Made by a program: the position numbers and the translations under genes
Shown here: positions 23,752-33,170 of the stretch, piece after piece
Numbering within the stretch: the first letter of the stretch is position 1
How the letters are laid out: each line of letters opens with the position of its first letter
The notes under the pieces: model-generated
Database searches by the model: none
Told to the model about the DNA's origin: nothing
Seen by the model: only the letters and a program-made list of their open reading frames with translations
Assembly (NCBI RefSeq): GCF_000320505.1
Contig: NZ_BAGX02000020.1
Location: forward strand, 228,573-292,572
Reading direction: 5' to 3'
DNA: 64,000 nucleotides
DNA from: Methanobrevibacter boviskoreani JH1
GTDB taxonomy: Archaea > Methanobacteriota > Methanobacteria > Methanobacteriales > Methanobacteriaceae

Positions 23752-24873
23752 TTACTGTTTCAACAGATAATCAACAATCCTTTTAGATGAGTTAGAATCT
23801 AGATAATCAAATTCATATTTAAGAAATTTATCTAATCTGTCATAATCATAATTATTATCTTTTATAATACTGATTAAATCATCCATACTTTCTACAATAG
23901 GTCCTGGAAGATCATTATTATAATCAAGATAGAAACCTCTCTCATTATTTAAATAATTTTCTAGGTCATAGGCATAAAAGATGATAGGTTTTCTTAAGAG
24001 CCCGAAATCTATCATGATAGAGGAGTAGTCTGTAATAAGCATGTCGGAAATTAAAAGTAGATCCTGTTCATTCTCATAGTCAGTGCAGTTTATAATAGTA
24101 TTATCTAGTTTACTTAATTTATTTGATATACTGTTATCTTTATCATAATCGAAGACCCTTGGATGTAGACGAATTATTAAGGAATATTCGTCACCTAGTT
24201 CCTTTTGGAATTTGTCTACATCAAAATAATCAAATATATTATTATATCTTACATCCTCTCTAAATGTAGGTGCGTATAATATAATCTTTTTATCTTTAAT
24301 TTCAGGATATTTCTCTTGAAATTTTAATAGAATTTCATTTCTTATATTATCTAAATCGGGATTAAAATAGAAATCGTTACGTGGAATGCCGAAATTAAAA
24401 ATCTTATCTTCATCTATCTGAAAGGCCTCCCTATAATAGGGTAGAACATTTTTTGATGATATGGAAAGGATGTCAATTTTCTCTGATGACTTCCTTATAA
24501 GATTAATCAAATCCCTGTTAGAAGAATCTATTGAAGAATATCCGAATCTTTTAAATGCACCTGAACCATGCCATAACTGTATGACTTTGGTCTTATTGGA
24601 TATATTCATATATGCCAATGGGAAAAAATTATCATTTAGAAATATAAATCGGGAACTAGCTAATGTAGATATATTTGATAGGGAAACATCATTTTTAACT
24701 ACATAGTTAAATTCAAAATTAGGGGAGCGTCTCTTAAATTCTTCCTCAATATATGTAAAATTATCCTTAAATGATTCCCTATCATCTAGGATAAATGAGA
24801 TTTTATTTTTGTTTTTAAGAAATCTATTATAGACATTAAAAATAAAACCATATATCCTATGTTTTAAACTCAT
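23752..24873 (-). CDS. TagB/TagF-like CDP-glycerol glycerophosphotransferase family protein
   Basis: The family moves glycerol- or ribitol-phosphate from a CDP-polyol to a teichoic-acid acceptor. The 373 residues carry its hallmarks in order: IQLWHGSGAFKRFG near 98, FGIPRND near 160, ILYAPTFREDVRY near 198, LIIRLHPRV near 234, and the nucleotide-binding MLITDYSSIMIDFGLLRKP near 280. The amphipathic, basic N-terminus (SLKHRIYGFIFNVYNRFLK) fits membrane association. No CDP-glycerol synthesis gene (tagD-like) lies in this window. Presence beside a TagGH-type exporter argues for a polyol-phosphate containing wall polymer in this archaeon. Confidence 0.85.
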   Translation of the reverse strand: MSLKHRIYGFIFNVYNRFLKNKNKISFILDDRESFKDNFTYIEEEFKRRSPNFEFNYVVKNDVSLSNISTLASSRFIFLNDNFFPLAYMNISNKTKVIQLWHGSGAFKRFGYSSIDSSNRDLINLIRKSSEKIDILSISSKNVLPYYREAFQIDEDKIFNFGIPRNDFYFNPDLDNIRNEILLKFQEKYPEIKDKKIILYAPTFREDVRYNNIFDYFDVDKFQKELGDEYSLIIRLHPRVFDYDKDNSISNKLSKLDNTIINCTDYENEQDLLLISDMLITDYSSIMIDFGLLRKPIIFYAYDLENYLNNERGFYLDYNNDLPGPIVESMDDLISIIKDNNYDYDRLDKFLKYEFDYLDSNSSKRIVDYLLKQ

Positions 24874-24958
24874 AATTACACAACTTAAAACAATTATATT
24901 TTATTAATAGAAGTAACTTAAAAAATGAATGAAATTAAAAAATAATACTTATTTTATT

Positions 24959-26140
24959 TTAATTTAATTTGAGATTCTTTAACTGTGCCTTAGATGCATT
25001 CTTAGCAGATGCCACATAATGATCGCATACATCCTCAACGTCACCAAATTCCACTAATTTACCATGATCAAGCCAAACAGCCTTATTACAGATGCTTCGT
25101 ATAGTGTTGGTATTATGTGACACCAATATTACCGTTACACCCTCACTCATTAGGGATTCAATTTTCTTTCTACTTTTTTCCTGGAATTTAATATCCCCAA
25201 CAGATAGAACCTCATCTAAAATCAGGATTTCAGGCTGAACGATAGTTGCTACCGAAAATCCCAGTTTAGCTTTCATACCAGAGGAATAATTTTTAACAGG
25301 AATTTCAATAAATTCACCAAGCTCTGAGAACTCCACTATCTCATCGTATTTCTCTTCTAGAAATTCCTTACGATAACCTAAAATAGCTCCATTTAAGAAT
25401 ATATTTTCCTGACCTGTAAAGTTATAATCAAAACCTGCACCTAACTCAAGAAGGGGAGCTACCTTACCGTCAACTGAGACAGTTCCCTTAGTAGGTTTCA
25501 TAACCCCAGATAAAATTTTAAGTAATGTACTTTTTCCAGCACCATTAAAGCCTACAACACCTAAACGTTCACCTTTATTGATTTTAAATGTAACATCGTC
25601 CAATGCCCGAAACTTTGTCTTAGGTTTAATTTCCCTTTTAATCTTTTTAATAACATATTCCTTGATATTATCTACTTTTTCTTTAGCCAAATCAAATTCC
25701 ATACTTACATGATCAACATTAATAGCTACTTCATCAGATACTGGAAATTTTTTTCTGTGTTCCTCACGTTTTTTCCTTTTATCCGCTTCAATTTTAGCTT
25801 CCTGCTCGGCTTTTATTCTTTTCTTACGTTCTATTTCCTTAACATCAGGTTCATCAATACTGATTGTATTTTCAGTACTTGAAGGTAGATACTTATCATT
25901 ACCTTCATAGTTTACAACAATATCTGCAGGAAATGAAAGATTTATATTCAAAGTAGAAAAACCGTCGGCTTTAGTTTTTCTTTTATAATCTACATCAAAT
26001 ACATTTAAAACTATGTCTTCATCTTTAAGAGGATTTCCATTTTCATCAACAAGAATAACATTATAGATAGCTTTCTCATTCTTTAACTTTCTAACGTCAT
26101 GTCCAAATAGATAAGTTTTTAATTTATTATTATCAGCCAT
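24959..26140 (-). CDS. ABC-2 polysaccharide exporter ATPase (TagH/Wzt-like) with an N-terminal Ig-like domain
   Basis: This is the ATPase of a polysaccharide/teichoic-acid exporter. The ABC domain fills residues about 135-390: Walker A GFNGAGKSTLLK, signature YSSGMKAKLGFS, Walker B EILILDEVLSVGD, and VSHNTNTI. Its early segment 'ALDDVTFKINKGERLGVVG' is typical of TagH/Wzt. Before it are a β-rich domain (about 5-88) resembling bacterial Ig-like repeats (VDENGNPLKDEDI... then VNYEGNDKYLPS) and a charged coiled-coil (about 95-125). Wzt-type ATPases normally carry their glycan-binding sandwich at the C-terminus, so this order is unusual. The ATG at 26140 follows GGGAGG well; an upstream in-frame ATG at 26161 overlaps the permease stop. 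Confidence 0.9.
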   Translation of the reverse strand: MADNNKLKTYLFGHDVRKLKNEKAIYNVILVDENGNPLKDEDIVLNVFDVDYKRKTKADGFSTLNINLSFPADIVVNYEGNDKYLPSSTENTISIDEPDVKEIERKKRIKAEQEAKIEADKRKKREEHRKKFPVSDEVAINVDHVSMEFDLAKEKVDNIKEYVIKKIKREIKPKTKFRALDDVTFKINKGERLGVVGFNGAGKSTLLKILSGVMKPTKGTVSVDGKVAPLLELGAGFDYNFTGQENIFLNGAILGYRKEFLEEKYDEIVEFSELGEFIEIPVKNYSSGMKAKLGFSVATIVQPEILILDEVLSVGDIKFQEKSRKKIESLMSEGVTVILVSHNTNTIRSICNKAVWLDHGKLVEFGDVEDVCDHYVASAKNASKAQLKNLKLN

Positions 26141-26153
26141 ACAAATCCTCCCA

Positions 26154-26942
26154 TTATACATTTAAAATAAATTGATCTTGATATTTATAGAATATGTAAA
26201 CTCCTATAATCAATGAGGCAAATGCCCATGCTGCCAAATAAAGGATATAATGTATATTTGGGAAAGAGTTATACATAATACACTGACGGCAAGTATATAC
26301 AACAGCAAATATAGGGTTTAGCTTAAAGAAAAATATATACTTATCTGGTATAATACTTATCGGGTAAAATATTGGAGTCAGATAGGTTAACATCGTAATC
26401 ATAACACCCCAAAGATATAAGATATCAGTGAAAAACGTTGTTAAAGTCGTTAAAATCAAACCAACGCCAATAATCAATATAATCAATAAGAATATTGGAA
26501 TAATTGTATATACTAAGCTTATATAGAAAGGAGCCCTAGTAGCAATCATAACCATTACCAATACAACTAAAGATATTAAAAAATTAACAAATTCAGATGC
26601 AACAACCCCTAAAGAAAACATGTATTTTGGAACATAGATCTTCTTAATGATACTTGCATTTGAACGTATAGATGACATGGACCCTCTTGTTCCATTTGCA
26701 AAGAAATCAAATACTAAACGACCGGTAAGTAAATATACCGGATAATTTGGAATTCTATGTCCGAAGAATGTGGAGAATACAATAGTTAAAACAATCATTT
26801 GTAACAATGGATTAAAAAAACTCCAAAGCAACCCTAAAACAGAATCTTTATACTTTGCTTTAATATCTTTTTTAATTAACTCCAACAATAAAAAACGATA
26901 TTTATAGAAGTTATTTAAAAAACCATGTATTTGCCCAAACAT
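26154..26942 (-). CDS. ABC-2 type polysaccharide export permease (TagG/Wzm-like)
   Basis: A 262-residue membrane protein with six predicted helices. The N-terminal LLELIKKDIKAKYKDSVLG and FFNPLLQMIVLTIVFS are characteristic of ABC-2 permeases for lipid-linked O-antigens and teichoic acids. Its stop lies 13 bases before the ATPase start, so the two are translated together. It would move a finished or partly finished lipid-linked glycan across the cytoplasmic membrane. The ATG at 26942 follows GTGGTAAT. Confidence 0.92.
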   Translation of the reverse strand: MFGQIHGFLNNFYKYRFLLLELIKKDIKAKYKDSVLGLLWSFFNPLLQMIVLTIVFSTFFGHRIPNYPVYLLTGRLVFDFFANGTRGSMSSIRSNASIIKKIYVPKYMFSLGVVASEFVNFLISLVVLVMVMIATRAPFYISLVYTIIPIFLLIILIIGVGLILTTLTTFFTDILYLWGVMITMLTYLTPIFYPISIIPDKYIFFFKLNPIFAVVYTCRQCIMYNSFPNIHYILYLAAWAFASLIIGVYIFYKYQDQFILNV

Positions 26943-27081
26943 ATTACCACATTAATTACTATCTAAAAATTAAGAAATAGATAATCCAAAATAAAATAAC
27001 AAATCATTAAAGTTTATAATTTTTAAAATATTTAAATTTATTTATAAATACCCTTTAAGGGCCATATTAATAAAAATAGAA

Positions 27082-28089
27082 TCATCTATCTTTATATATT
27101 TTATTATAGTACTCCTGATATTGACCAGATTTAACCTTACTTATCCAATCCTGATTATCCAAGTACCAATGGATCGTTTCGATTATCCCATCTTCAAAGG
27201 TATATTTAGGCCTCCAGCCTAAGTCCCTTCTAATTTTTGAAGAGTCAATAGCATATCTTCTATCATGACCTAACCTATCAGATACGAATTTGATTAATGA
27301 TTCAGGTTTATCTAATTCATTTAAAATAAGCTTTACAATATCAATGTTTGCCCTTTCATTATGACCCCCGATATTATAAACCTCACCGGCTTTACCTTTA
27401 TGTAAAACCAAATCTATTCCAGTACAATGATCATACACATGTAGCCAATCCCTAATGTTTTTACCATCACCATACACTGGAAGCTCCTTATTTTCAATGG
27501 CATTACTAATCATTAATGGAATTAGTTTCTCTGGAAATTGATAAGGGCCATAGTTGTTTGAGCAACGAGTTATATTTACCGGCAAATCAAATGTATTATG
27601 ATATGCCCTAACCATTAAATCTGCTCCTGCTTTAGATGCAGAATATGGGCTGTTTGCTTGAAGTGGGGTTTGTTCTGTAAAATAGCCTTCAGGACCTAAG
27701 CTACCATAAACCTCATCAGTTGAAACCTGTAAAAACTTCCTAATATCATTCTTCTTTGAGGCATCTAAAAGTGTTTGAGTACCTAGGATATTTGACTTAA
27801 TAAAGATTCCTGGATCTTCAATACTTCTATCCACATGGCTTTCCGCTGCAAAATGTACAATATAATCCACATTTTCCACAATACCGTTGACTAATTCCCT
27901 ATCGCAGACATTCCCTTTAACAAAGGAATAATTGTCTTTATCCTCAATGTCTTTTAAGTTTTCAAGATTTCCACAGTAGGTTAAAGCATCAAGATTAATA
28001 AAATCATAATTTGGATATTTATTAACCATATATCTTAAAAAGTTACTTCCTATAAATCCTGCTCCACCAGTAACTAAAACAGTTGTCAT
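27082..28089 (-). CDS. rfbB: dTDP-glucose 4,6-dehydratase
   Basis: RfbB/RmlB converts dTDP-glucose to dTDP-4-keto-6-deoxyglucose, step two of dTDP-rhamnose synthesis. The 335-residue short-chain dehydrogenase shows VTGGAGFIGSNFLRY at the N-terminus, the active-site STDEVYGSLG near 122, YSASKAGADLMVR near 148 (catalytic Tyr-x3-Lys) and CSNNYGPYQFPEKLIP near 176. ATG at 28089 follows GGGTGATTTT. It is 36 bases after rfbC, in an rfbA-rfbC-rfbB order in the transcription direction. Confidence 0.95.
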   Translation of the reverse strand: MTTVLVTGGAGFIGSNFLRYMVNKYPNYDFINLDALTYCGNLENLKDIEDKDNYSFVKGNVCDRELVNGIVENVDYIVHFAAESHVDRSIEDPGIFIKSNILGTQTLLDASKKNDIRKFLQVSTDEVYGSLGPEGYFTEQTPLQANSPYSASKAGADLMVRAYHNTFDLPVNITRCSNNYGPYQFPEKLIPLMISNAIENKELPVYGDGKNIRDWLHVYDHCTGIDLVLHKGKAGEVYNIGGHNERANIDIVKLILNELDKPESLIKFVSDRLGHDRRYAIDSSKIRRDLGWRPKYTFEDGIIETIHWYLDNQDWISKVKSGQYQEYYNKIYKDR

Positions 28090-28125
28090 AAAATCACCCT
28101 ATAAATATTATTTAAATAAAGATGT

Positions 28126-28701
28126 CTATAAATCCATTTTAAAATCAACAGGCGTATCCTTAAGTCTTTTCCAGCCTTGGTCCTTTTCAGAGAATACTAG
28201 ATTATCCAAACCGATATCCTCAATCGGCCAGTCAATAGCTATATCCGGATCATTCCATTGGATTCCTCCCTCATCATCTGGATTATAGAAGTCTGTACAT
28301 TTATATACAAATTCTGCAATATCAGATAAAACTAGAAATCCATGTGCAAATCCTTTTGGAATAAATAGCTGTTTTTTGTTCTCCTCGGATAAAGTGACTC
28401 CAAGCCATTTTCCATAAGTAGGTGAATCACCCCTTAAATCCACTGCAACATCATACACCTCACCTTTTATAACTCTGACTAGTTTTCCCTGTGGCTGGGT
28501 ATATTGGAAATGGAGACCTCTTAAAACACCCCTATGGGATCTTGACTGGTTATCTTGAACGAATTTCAAATCAATACCTTCGGCCTTAAAGTCATTCTCA
28601 TTATATGTTTCCATAAAATATCCACGTTCATCTCCAAATACTGTAGGTTCTACAGTAAACACACCTTCAATTTCTAGATTTTCTATCTTAAACTTTCCCA
28701 T
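28126..28701 (-). CDS. rfbC: dTDP-4-dehydrorhamnose 3,5-epimerase
   Basis: RfbC/RmlC epimerises the 4-keto-6-deoxy sugar at C3 and C5, the third step to dTDP-L-rhamnose. The 191-residue cupin contains RGVLRGLHFQYTQPQGKLVR near residue 57, with the catalytic His of LHFQ, and FIPKGFAHGFLVLSD near 115. The ATG at 28701 follows GTGATAAT. Genes on both sides catalyse neighbouring steps. Confidence 0.95.
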   Translation of the reverse strand: MGKFKIENLEIEGVFTVEPTVFGDERGYFMETYNENDFKAEGIDLKFVQDNQSRSHRGVLRGLHFQYTQPQGKLVRVIKGEVYDVAVDLRGDSPTYGKWLGVTLSEENKKQLFIPKGFAHGFLVLSDIAEFVYKCTDFYNPDDEGGIQWNDPDIAIDWPIEDIGLDNLVFSEKDQGWKRLKDTPVDFKMDL

Positions 28702-28740
28702 ATTATCACAGTTTTTAAAAAAAATAAATTTATAACATTC

Positions 28741-29607
28741 CTAGTCATTGGCCAGACTTATTAAATATTGACCATATTCCGTTTTTTTAAGAGATTCAGC
28801 TTGTTTTAATAGATCTTCCCGTCCTATATAACCTTTCAAATAGGCAATTTCTTCAAGACAAGCTATATATAACCCTTGCCTTTTTTGAATTGTTTCAATA
28901 TAATTTGATGCTTCAAGAAGACTGTCATGAGTTCCGGTATCTAGCCAGGCCATCCCTCTTCCAAGTAATTCTACCTTGAGTTTTCCTCTCTTTAAATACT
29001 CCTCGTTAATGGAGGTTATCTCAAGTTCACCTCTTTTGGAAGGTTCCACATTTTTAGCTATATCGACAACCTCATTATCATAGAAATAAAGACCTGGAAC
29101 AACATAATTAGACTTTGGATGCTCGGGTTTTTCTTCAATAGATAAAACATTACCTTCATCATCAAATTCCACAACACCGAAAGCCTCAGGGTTTTTAGTA
29201 TAATAACCAAATACAATTGCGCCATCTTCAAGAGAAGCGGAACGCTCTAATATTTCTGTAAATCTATGACCATAGAAGATATTATCTCCTAAAATAAGTG
29301 CAACATTATCCTCTCCAATAAAGTCCTCACCAATGATAAATGCCTCGGCCAAACCATTTGGCTCATGTTGAACCTCATACTGGAAATTTATTCCAAGATT
29401 TGAGCCGTCGCCTAAAAGTTCTTTAAATAAAGGCAGGTCCCTTGGAGTAGATATAATTAGAATATCTTTAATTCCCGCTAGCATTAAAACAGAAATAGGA
29501 TAATAAATCATTGGCTTATCATATAATGGCAATAGTTGTTTAGATATTGCTTTTGTAATAGGATATAAACGTGTTCCTGAACCTCCAGCAAGTACAATTC
29601 CTTTCAT
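28741..29607 (-). CDS. rfbA: Glucose-1-phosphate thymidylyltransferase
   Basis: RfbA/RmlA makes dTDP-glucose from dTTP and glucose-1-phosphate, opening the rhamnose pathway. The family start [19 protein letters not shown] is found at ATG 29607, after GGTG; an earlier in-frame ATG at 29652 would add 15 unrelated residues. The mature reading is 288 residues, the usual length. [15 protein letters not shown]-type segment appears as [17 protein letters not shown], and GDNIFYGH near 107 is the metal site. First gene of the rfbACB group. Confidence 0.95.
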   Translation of the reverse strand: MKGIVLAGGSGTRLYPITKAISKQLLPLYDKPMIYYPISVLMLAGIKDILIISTPRDLPLFKELLGDGSNLGINFQYEVQHEPNGLAEAFIIGEDFIGEDNVALILGDNIFYGHRFTEILERSASLEDGAIVFGYYTKNPEAFGVVEFDDEGNVLSIEEKPEHPKSNYVVPGLYFYDNEVVDIAKNVEPSKRGELEITSINEEYLKRGKLKVELLGRGMAWLDTGTHDSLLEASNYIETIQKRQGLYIACLEEIAYLKGYIGREDLLKQAESLKKTEYGQYLISLAND

Positions 29608-30061
29608 AAATACACCATAATAGTTTTTTTTAGAAATATTATTGAAAAACAATATTATATATTTTATAGATTAATAAATAAAATTTTTTAAAATTAAAGG
29701 GATTTTTAGAATTTATGAGATTTCCATAAAAACATTAATACAATTAATATTTAAGGTATAATTTCAAGTGTATTTTTAAGCTTATTTAACATGTGAAGAT
29801 GAATTTACAATCCCAAATATAAAAAATAGTGAAAAAATACAAAAAAATCAATTAAAACAAATAAAAACCCCAAATAAAAGAAAAATAGAAAAAACATGAT
29901 AAAAATACAAAAAACAAAATTAAAACAAATAAAAACCCCAAATAAAAGAAAAATAGAAAAAATTAATAAATTTATTAAGACTTTAAAATCCAAAATAAGA
30001 AATTAAGAGATTTAAAAAAAAAGAAATAAAATAGGATTAATAGATATACCATTAATAACTA
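29608..30061. other. Intergenic region between aksF/leuB end and rfbA start
   Basis: A-rich spacer containing the 68-bp tandem repeat at 29831-29962 and the rfbA promoter. A 62-codon hydrophobic frame here on the minus strand is only a translation of the repeat. Confidence 0.55.
29831..29962. repeat. 68-bp tandem repeat, two copies with a 44-bp identical core
   Basis: The stretch ATTAAAACAAATAAAAACCC and the 24 bases after it occur identically at 29851-29894 and 29919-29962. The preceding 20 bases are also similar, giving a 68-base period. The identity over 44 bases shows recent duplication. Confidence 0.85.
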
Positions 30062-31051
30062 TTATAATGCATTTTTAATAGCTTCACTCATTTCCATAGT
30101 GGAAGCATTTCCACCTAAATCTCCAGTAACATTTTTACCTTCTTTTAGGACTTTTAAAATTGCATTTTCAAGTCTTGAAGCTGATTCCTGTTCACCAAGA
30201 TAGTCAAGCATCATCTTTGCAGATAACATCATTGCAATAGGGTTTGCAATTCCCTGACCTGCAATATCCGGTGCAGAACCGTGTACAGGTTCGAACAATG
30301 CATTATCTTCACCAATATTTGCGGAAGGTATTAAACCTAAACCTCCAACTAATCCAGCTCCTTCATCAGATAAGATATCACCATAAAGATTAGTTGTTAC
30401 AATAACTTGGAATTGATTTCCTTGAGTAATAAGATACATACTAGTTGCATCTACATAGAAATCATTTGTTTCAATTCCTTGATCCTTATATTCTTCCGCT
30501 ACTTCATATAGTATTTTCTTAAATAAACCGTCAGATTTCTTTAATACATTTGCTTTATGAACACCAGTGACTTTGGTTTTATTATTGTTTTTAGCATATT
30601 CAAAAGCGTATCTAATGATTCTCTCTTCAGCTTCTCTTGTAATAACTTTTCTTGCGATTGCACCATCTTCGGTATATTCTTCCTCACCTGCTTTATATAA
30701 ATCCTCAGTGTTTTCACGTACAATCATAATATCTAAATCATCAAATAATGCATTAGTACCTGGATAAGATTTTACAGGTCTTAAATTAGCGAATAATTTT
30801 AATGATTGTCTAAGTTTTACAATAACATCTGCAGCAGATTCTCCTGCAGCACCAAATAAACATGCATCTGATTTACGAACTAAATCTAAGGTTTCATCAG
30901 GTAATGCCTTACCGGTTTTCTCTAAACATTCATCACCTGCAAGACCATATTCATATTCAAAGTCAATATCTAAACCATCAAGAACATTAATAGTAGCTTC
31001 CATTACTTCTTTACCAATTCCATCTCCAGGAACTACAGCTATTTTATACAT
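30062..31051 (-). CDS. Homoisocitrate / 3-isopropylmalate dehydrogenase (AksF/LeuB family)
   Basis: An NAD-dependent β-decarboxylating dehydrogenase of 329 residues. It has VPGDGIGKEVMEAT at the start, the substrate loop VKLRQSLKLFANLRPVKSYPG near 82, a VRENTEDLYKAGE segment near 113 and NLYGDILSDEGAGLVGGLGL near 220, the metal and cofactor region. Methanogens have two such enzymes: LeuB for leucine and AksF for the 2-oxosuberate part of coenzyme B. The segment FGAAGESAADVIVKLR resembles, from memory, the AksF group, and the nearby hacB loop also points to coenzyme B. I therefore lean to AksF but cannot exclude LeuB. Confidence 0.85.
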   Translation of the reverse strand: MYKIAVVPGDGIGKEVMEATINVLDGLDIDFEYEYGLAGDECLEKTGKALPDETLDLVRKSDACLFGAAGESAADVIVKLRQSLKLFANLRPVKSYPGTNALFDDLDIMIVRENTEDLYKAGEEEYTEDGAIARKVITREAEERIIRYAFEYAKNNNKTKVTGVHKANVLKKSDGLFKKILYEVAEEYKDQGIETNDFYVDATSMYLITQGNQFQVIVTTNLYGDILSDEGAGLVGGLGLIPSANIGEDNALFEPVHGSAPDIAGQGIANPIAMMLSAKMMLDYLGEQESASRLENAILKVLKEGKNVTGDLGGNASTMEMSEAIKNAL

Positions 31052-31359
31052 TTAATCACTCTTTAAATTATTGTTAAATCATTCAATCAATAAATTAATG
31101 ATTTTTAAACCAAATTAAGTTTTTTATAAATGAGATTTGGACAAAATTATAAAAGTTTTTTTATTAAAAAAACATAATGCTTGGCTTTATATTTCAAGTA
31201 TTTTCCAAATGTAAAAAAAATCGAATTTTGCCGAGGTCTCAAAAATTGATTTTTATAAAATTACAATATTAGTTTTATTTTATAAATATAAAAGATTTTT
31301 TGATATATATTATATATACTAGATTAAAGAAAGTAATAATAAAAACTGGGTTAATATGT
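31052..31359. other. Divergent intergenic region between aksF/leuB and a DUF2142 gene
   Basis: A/T-rich promoter region for both flanking genes. An upstream in-frame ATG at 31300 for the DUF2142 gene is not supported by a ribosome binding site. Confidence 0.5.
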
Positions 31360-32913
31360 ATGAGTAATGAATTTACTTTTGATGGTTTAAAAAAGGACAT
31401 CATAGATTTGAAATGGTTCTTTTTTATATATTTTCTATTTTTAGTCACATTTGTATATGTTAATAATTTAGGATTTGAAACCGTAGTAGCCGAATTAATA
31501 TTCTTTTTAATACTTGGATGTATTCTACTTTTAATTATAAGTCAGAGAAACCTACCTATACATAAGGTTGCCCTTCTTATAATAATCGTTTTAGGTATAT
31601 CCTGTCTATTTCTATCACCGATAATCGGAGCTCCAGATGAAAACGAACACATCTGCAGAGGAGAATTAACATCCAGAGGAGAATTTATACCTCAGTATGT
31701 TTATAGTCCAGGTAATAACTATACCCATAAGGACTATAAATCAATTAGATCAATTTCTCAGATCGGGCCTAAAGTACAGATGAATTATACAAGTATCTTA
31801 TCAAGAAAAACAGTTTTTCAAACAAATTGGGACGATCAAAAAATAGATTATACTCCAAGCTATGTTAATTCAGTGTTTGCTCAGAACCCCTTCTATGGAT
31901 ATATACCACAGGCAATTGGAATAGACATTGCAAAAGGATTAAATCTAAATAATATATGGATGATATGGTTAGGAAGGCTTTGCAATCTATTAGTCTATGG
32001 AATGCTTGCTTCATATGCCATTAAAAAAGCTCCCATATACAAATCTGCACTTTTTGTAACATCAACACTGCCTTTATCCATCTTCCAGGCATCCTCAATG
32101 AGTATCGATGCAATGGTAAATGGCTTAAGTCTTTTAACAATAGCCTATTTCTTATATATGTATAAACAGGAAGACAACACCCTAACCTTAAAGCATGTTG
32201 GAATCTTTACTGTATTGTCAGTGTTAACTGGTCTTGTAAAAATCACATTTTTAGCTTTAGCTCTATTAATATTCTTAGTTCCAAAATCCAAGTTTAAAGA
32301 TAAAAAAACACAATTAGAAGGTTCAATAGGATTCATTATAACAACGGCCATTATTCTAATATGGACAAAGTTCTATGCAAGTATTGCTAATCTTCAGTCT
32401 TGGAGATTCAAATATGGACTAACCCACAATATTAATGCCCAAAGTCAGATAAGCTTCATAATACATAATTTTAGCACATATCTATCTGCAATAACCAGCA
32501 TTAAGATGTATAAATATATAGTGTGGACTCTATTCTACTCAGGAGGATATAAATACTTTGCAAAAACATTTATACTATTATACTTGGTTCTATTTATTGT
32601 ATTCTGTATAGAATATCCCCAAAAAGAAAAGATCAAGAATAGAAGCAAAGTGGGATTATGTATTATTGGAGCAATAATATTGTTTGGTACAATTACCATC
32701 GAATACATAACCTGGTCTCCTGTTGGAAGCCATAAAGTAGTAGGTATGCAAGCAAGATATCTTATACCACTAATTGCATTTGCACCGATGGTTTTAAACA
32801 TTAATAGAAATAATGAAAGTCCTAAGAACAATATAAAACTGTTATTATACACCATAACAATAGGATTTATTGCCTTAACAGTCTTTGCAATATTTTTAAG
32901 ATATTATTTCTAA
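31360..32913 (+). CDS. DUF2142 family membrane protein, copy A (predicted GT-C-like)
   Basis: A polytopic membrane protein of about 517 residues with 11-13 hydrophobic helices. The first outer loop carries the acidic motif APDENEHICRGE (around residue 88), the position where GT-C glycosyltransferases keep catalytic aspartate/glutamate. QNPFYGYIPQAIGI near 170 and the C-terminal ARYLIPL are shared with three paralogues in this window. DUF2142 has no proven function; its fold resembles polyprenyl-phosphate-dependent transferases. The start MSNEFTF at 31360 is aligned with the paralogues' N-termini. Location beside rhamnose genes suggests work on surface glycan. Confidence 0.8.
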   Translation: MSNEFTFDGLKKDIIDLKWFFFIYFLFLVTFVYVNNLGFETVVAELIFFLILGCILLLIISQRNLPIHKVALLIIIVLGISCLFLSPIIGAPDENEHICRGELTSRGEFIPQYVYSPGNNYTHKDYKSIRSISQIGPKVQMNYTSILSRKTVFQTNWDDQKIDYTPSYVNSVFAQNPFYGYIPQAIGIDIAKGLNLNNIWMIWLGRLCNLLVYGMLASYAIKKAPIYKSALFVTSTLPLSIFQASSMSIDAMVNGLSLLTIAYFLYMYKQEDNTLTLKHVGIFTVLSVLTGLVKITFLALALLIFLVPKSKFKDKKTQLEGSIGFIITTAIILIWTKFYASIANLQSWRFKYGLTHNINAQSQISFIIHNFSTYLSAITSIKMYKYIVWTLFYSGGYKYFAKTFILLYLVLFIVFCIEYPQKEKIKNRSKVGLCIIGAIILFGTITIEYITWSPVGSHKVVGMQARYLIPLIAFAPMVLNINRNNESPKNNIKLLLYTITIGFIALTVFAIFLRYYF

Positions 32914-33170
32914 TTTTTTTATGAATTTTTAATCCGATTATTGTTTTAATAGCATTATTAACTACTGAATTAAATTTACTAAAATTCGATGTTTATAGAT
33001 AGATAGTTTAAGATAAGAATTTAATATCCAATTATTTTAATATCTTTATAAATTTAACTAAAGAATTATAAAATAATGGATAACAGATAATTTAATTTAA
33101 ATAATTTATAAATAAATATTTAATCAGATAAAAATAATTAGATTTTTTAATGGAATTGTAAAGGGATTTA

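Noticed and set aside
29805-29993. 62-codon very hydrophobic frame on the minus strand
   Set aside because: It is a translation of the T-rich tandem repeat, with no ribosome binding site, and its Phe-rich composition is what T runs produce.
30280-30300. GGTTCGAA, resembling a tRNA T-loop
   Set aside because: It lies inside the aksF/leuB coding sequence and no cloverleaf surrounds it.
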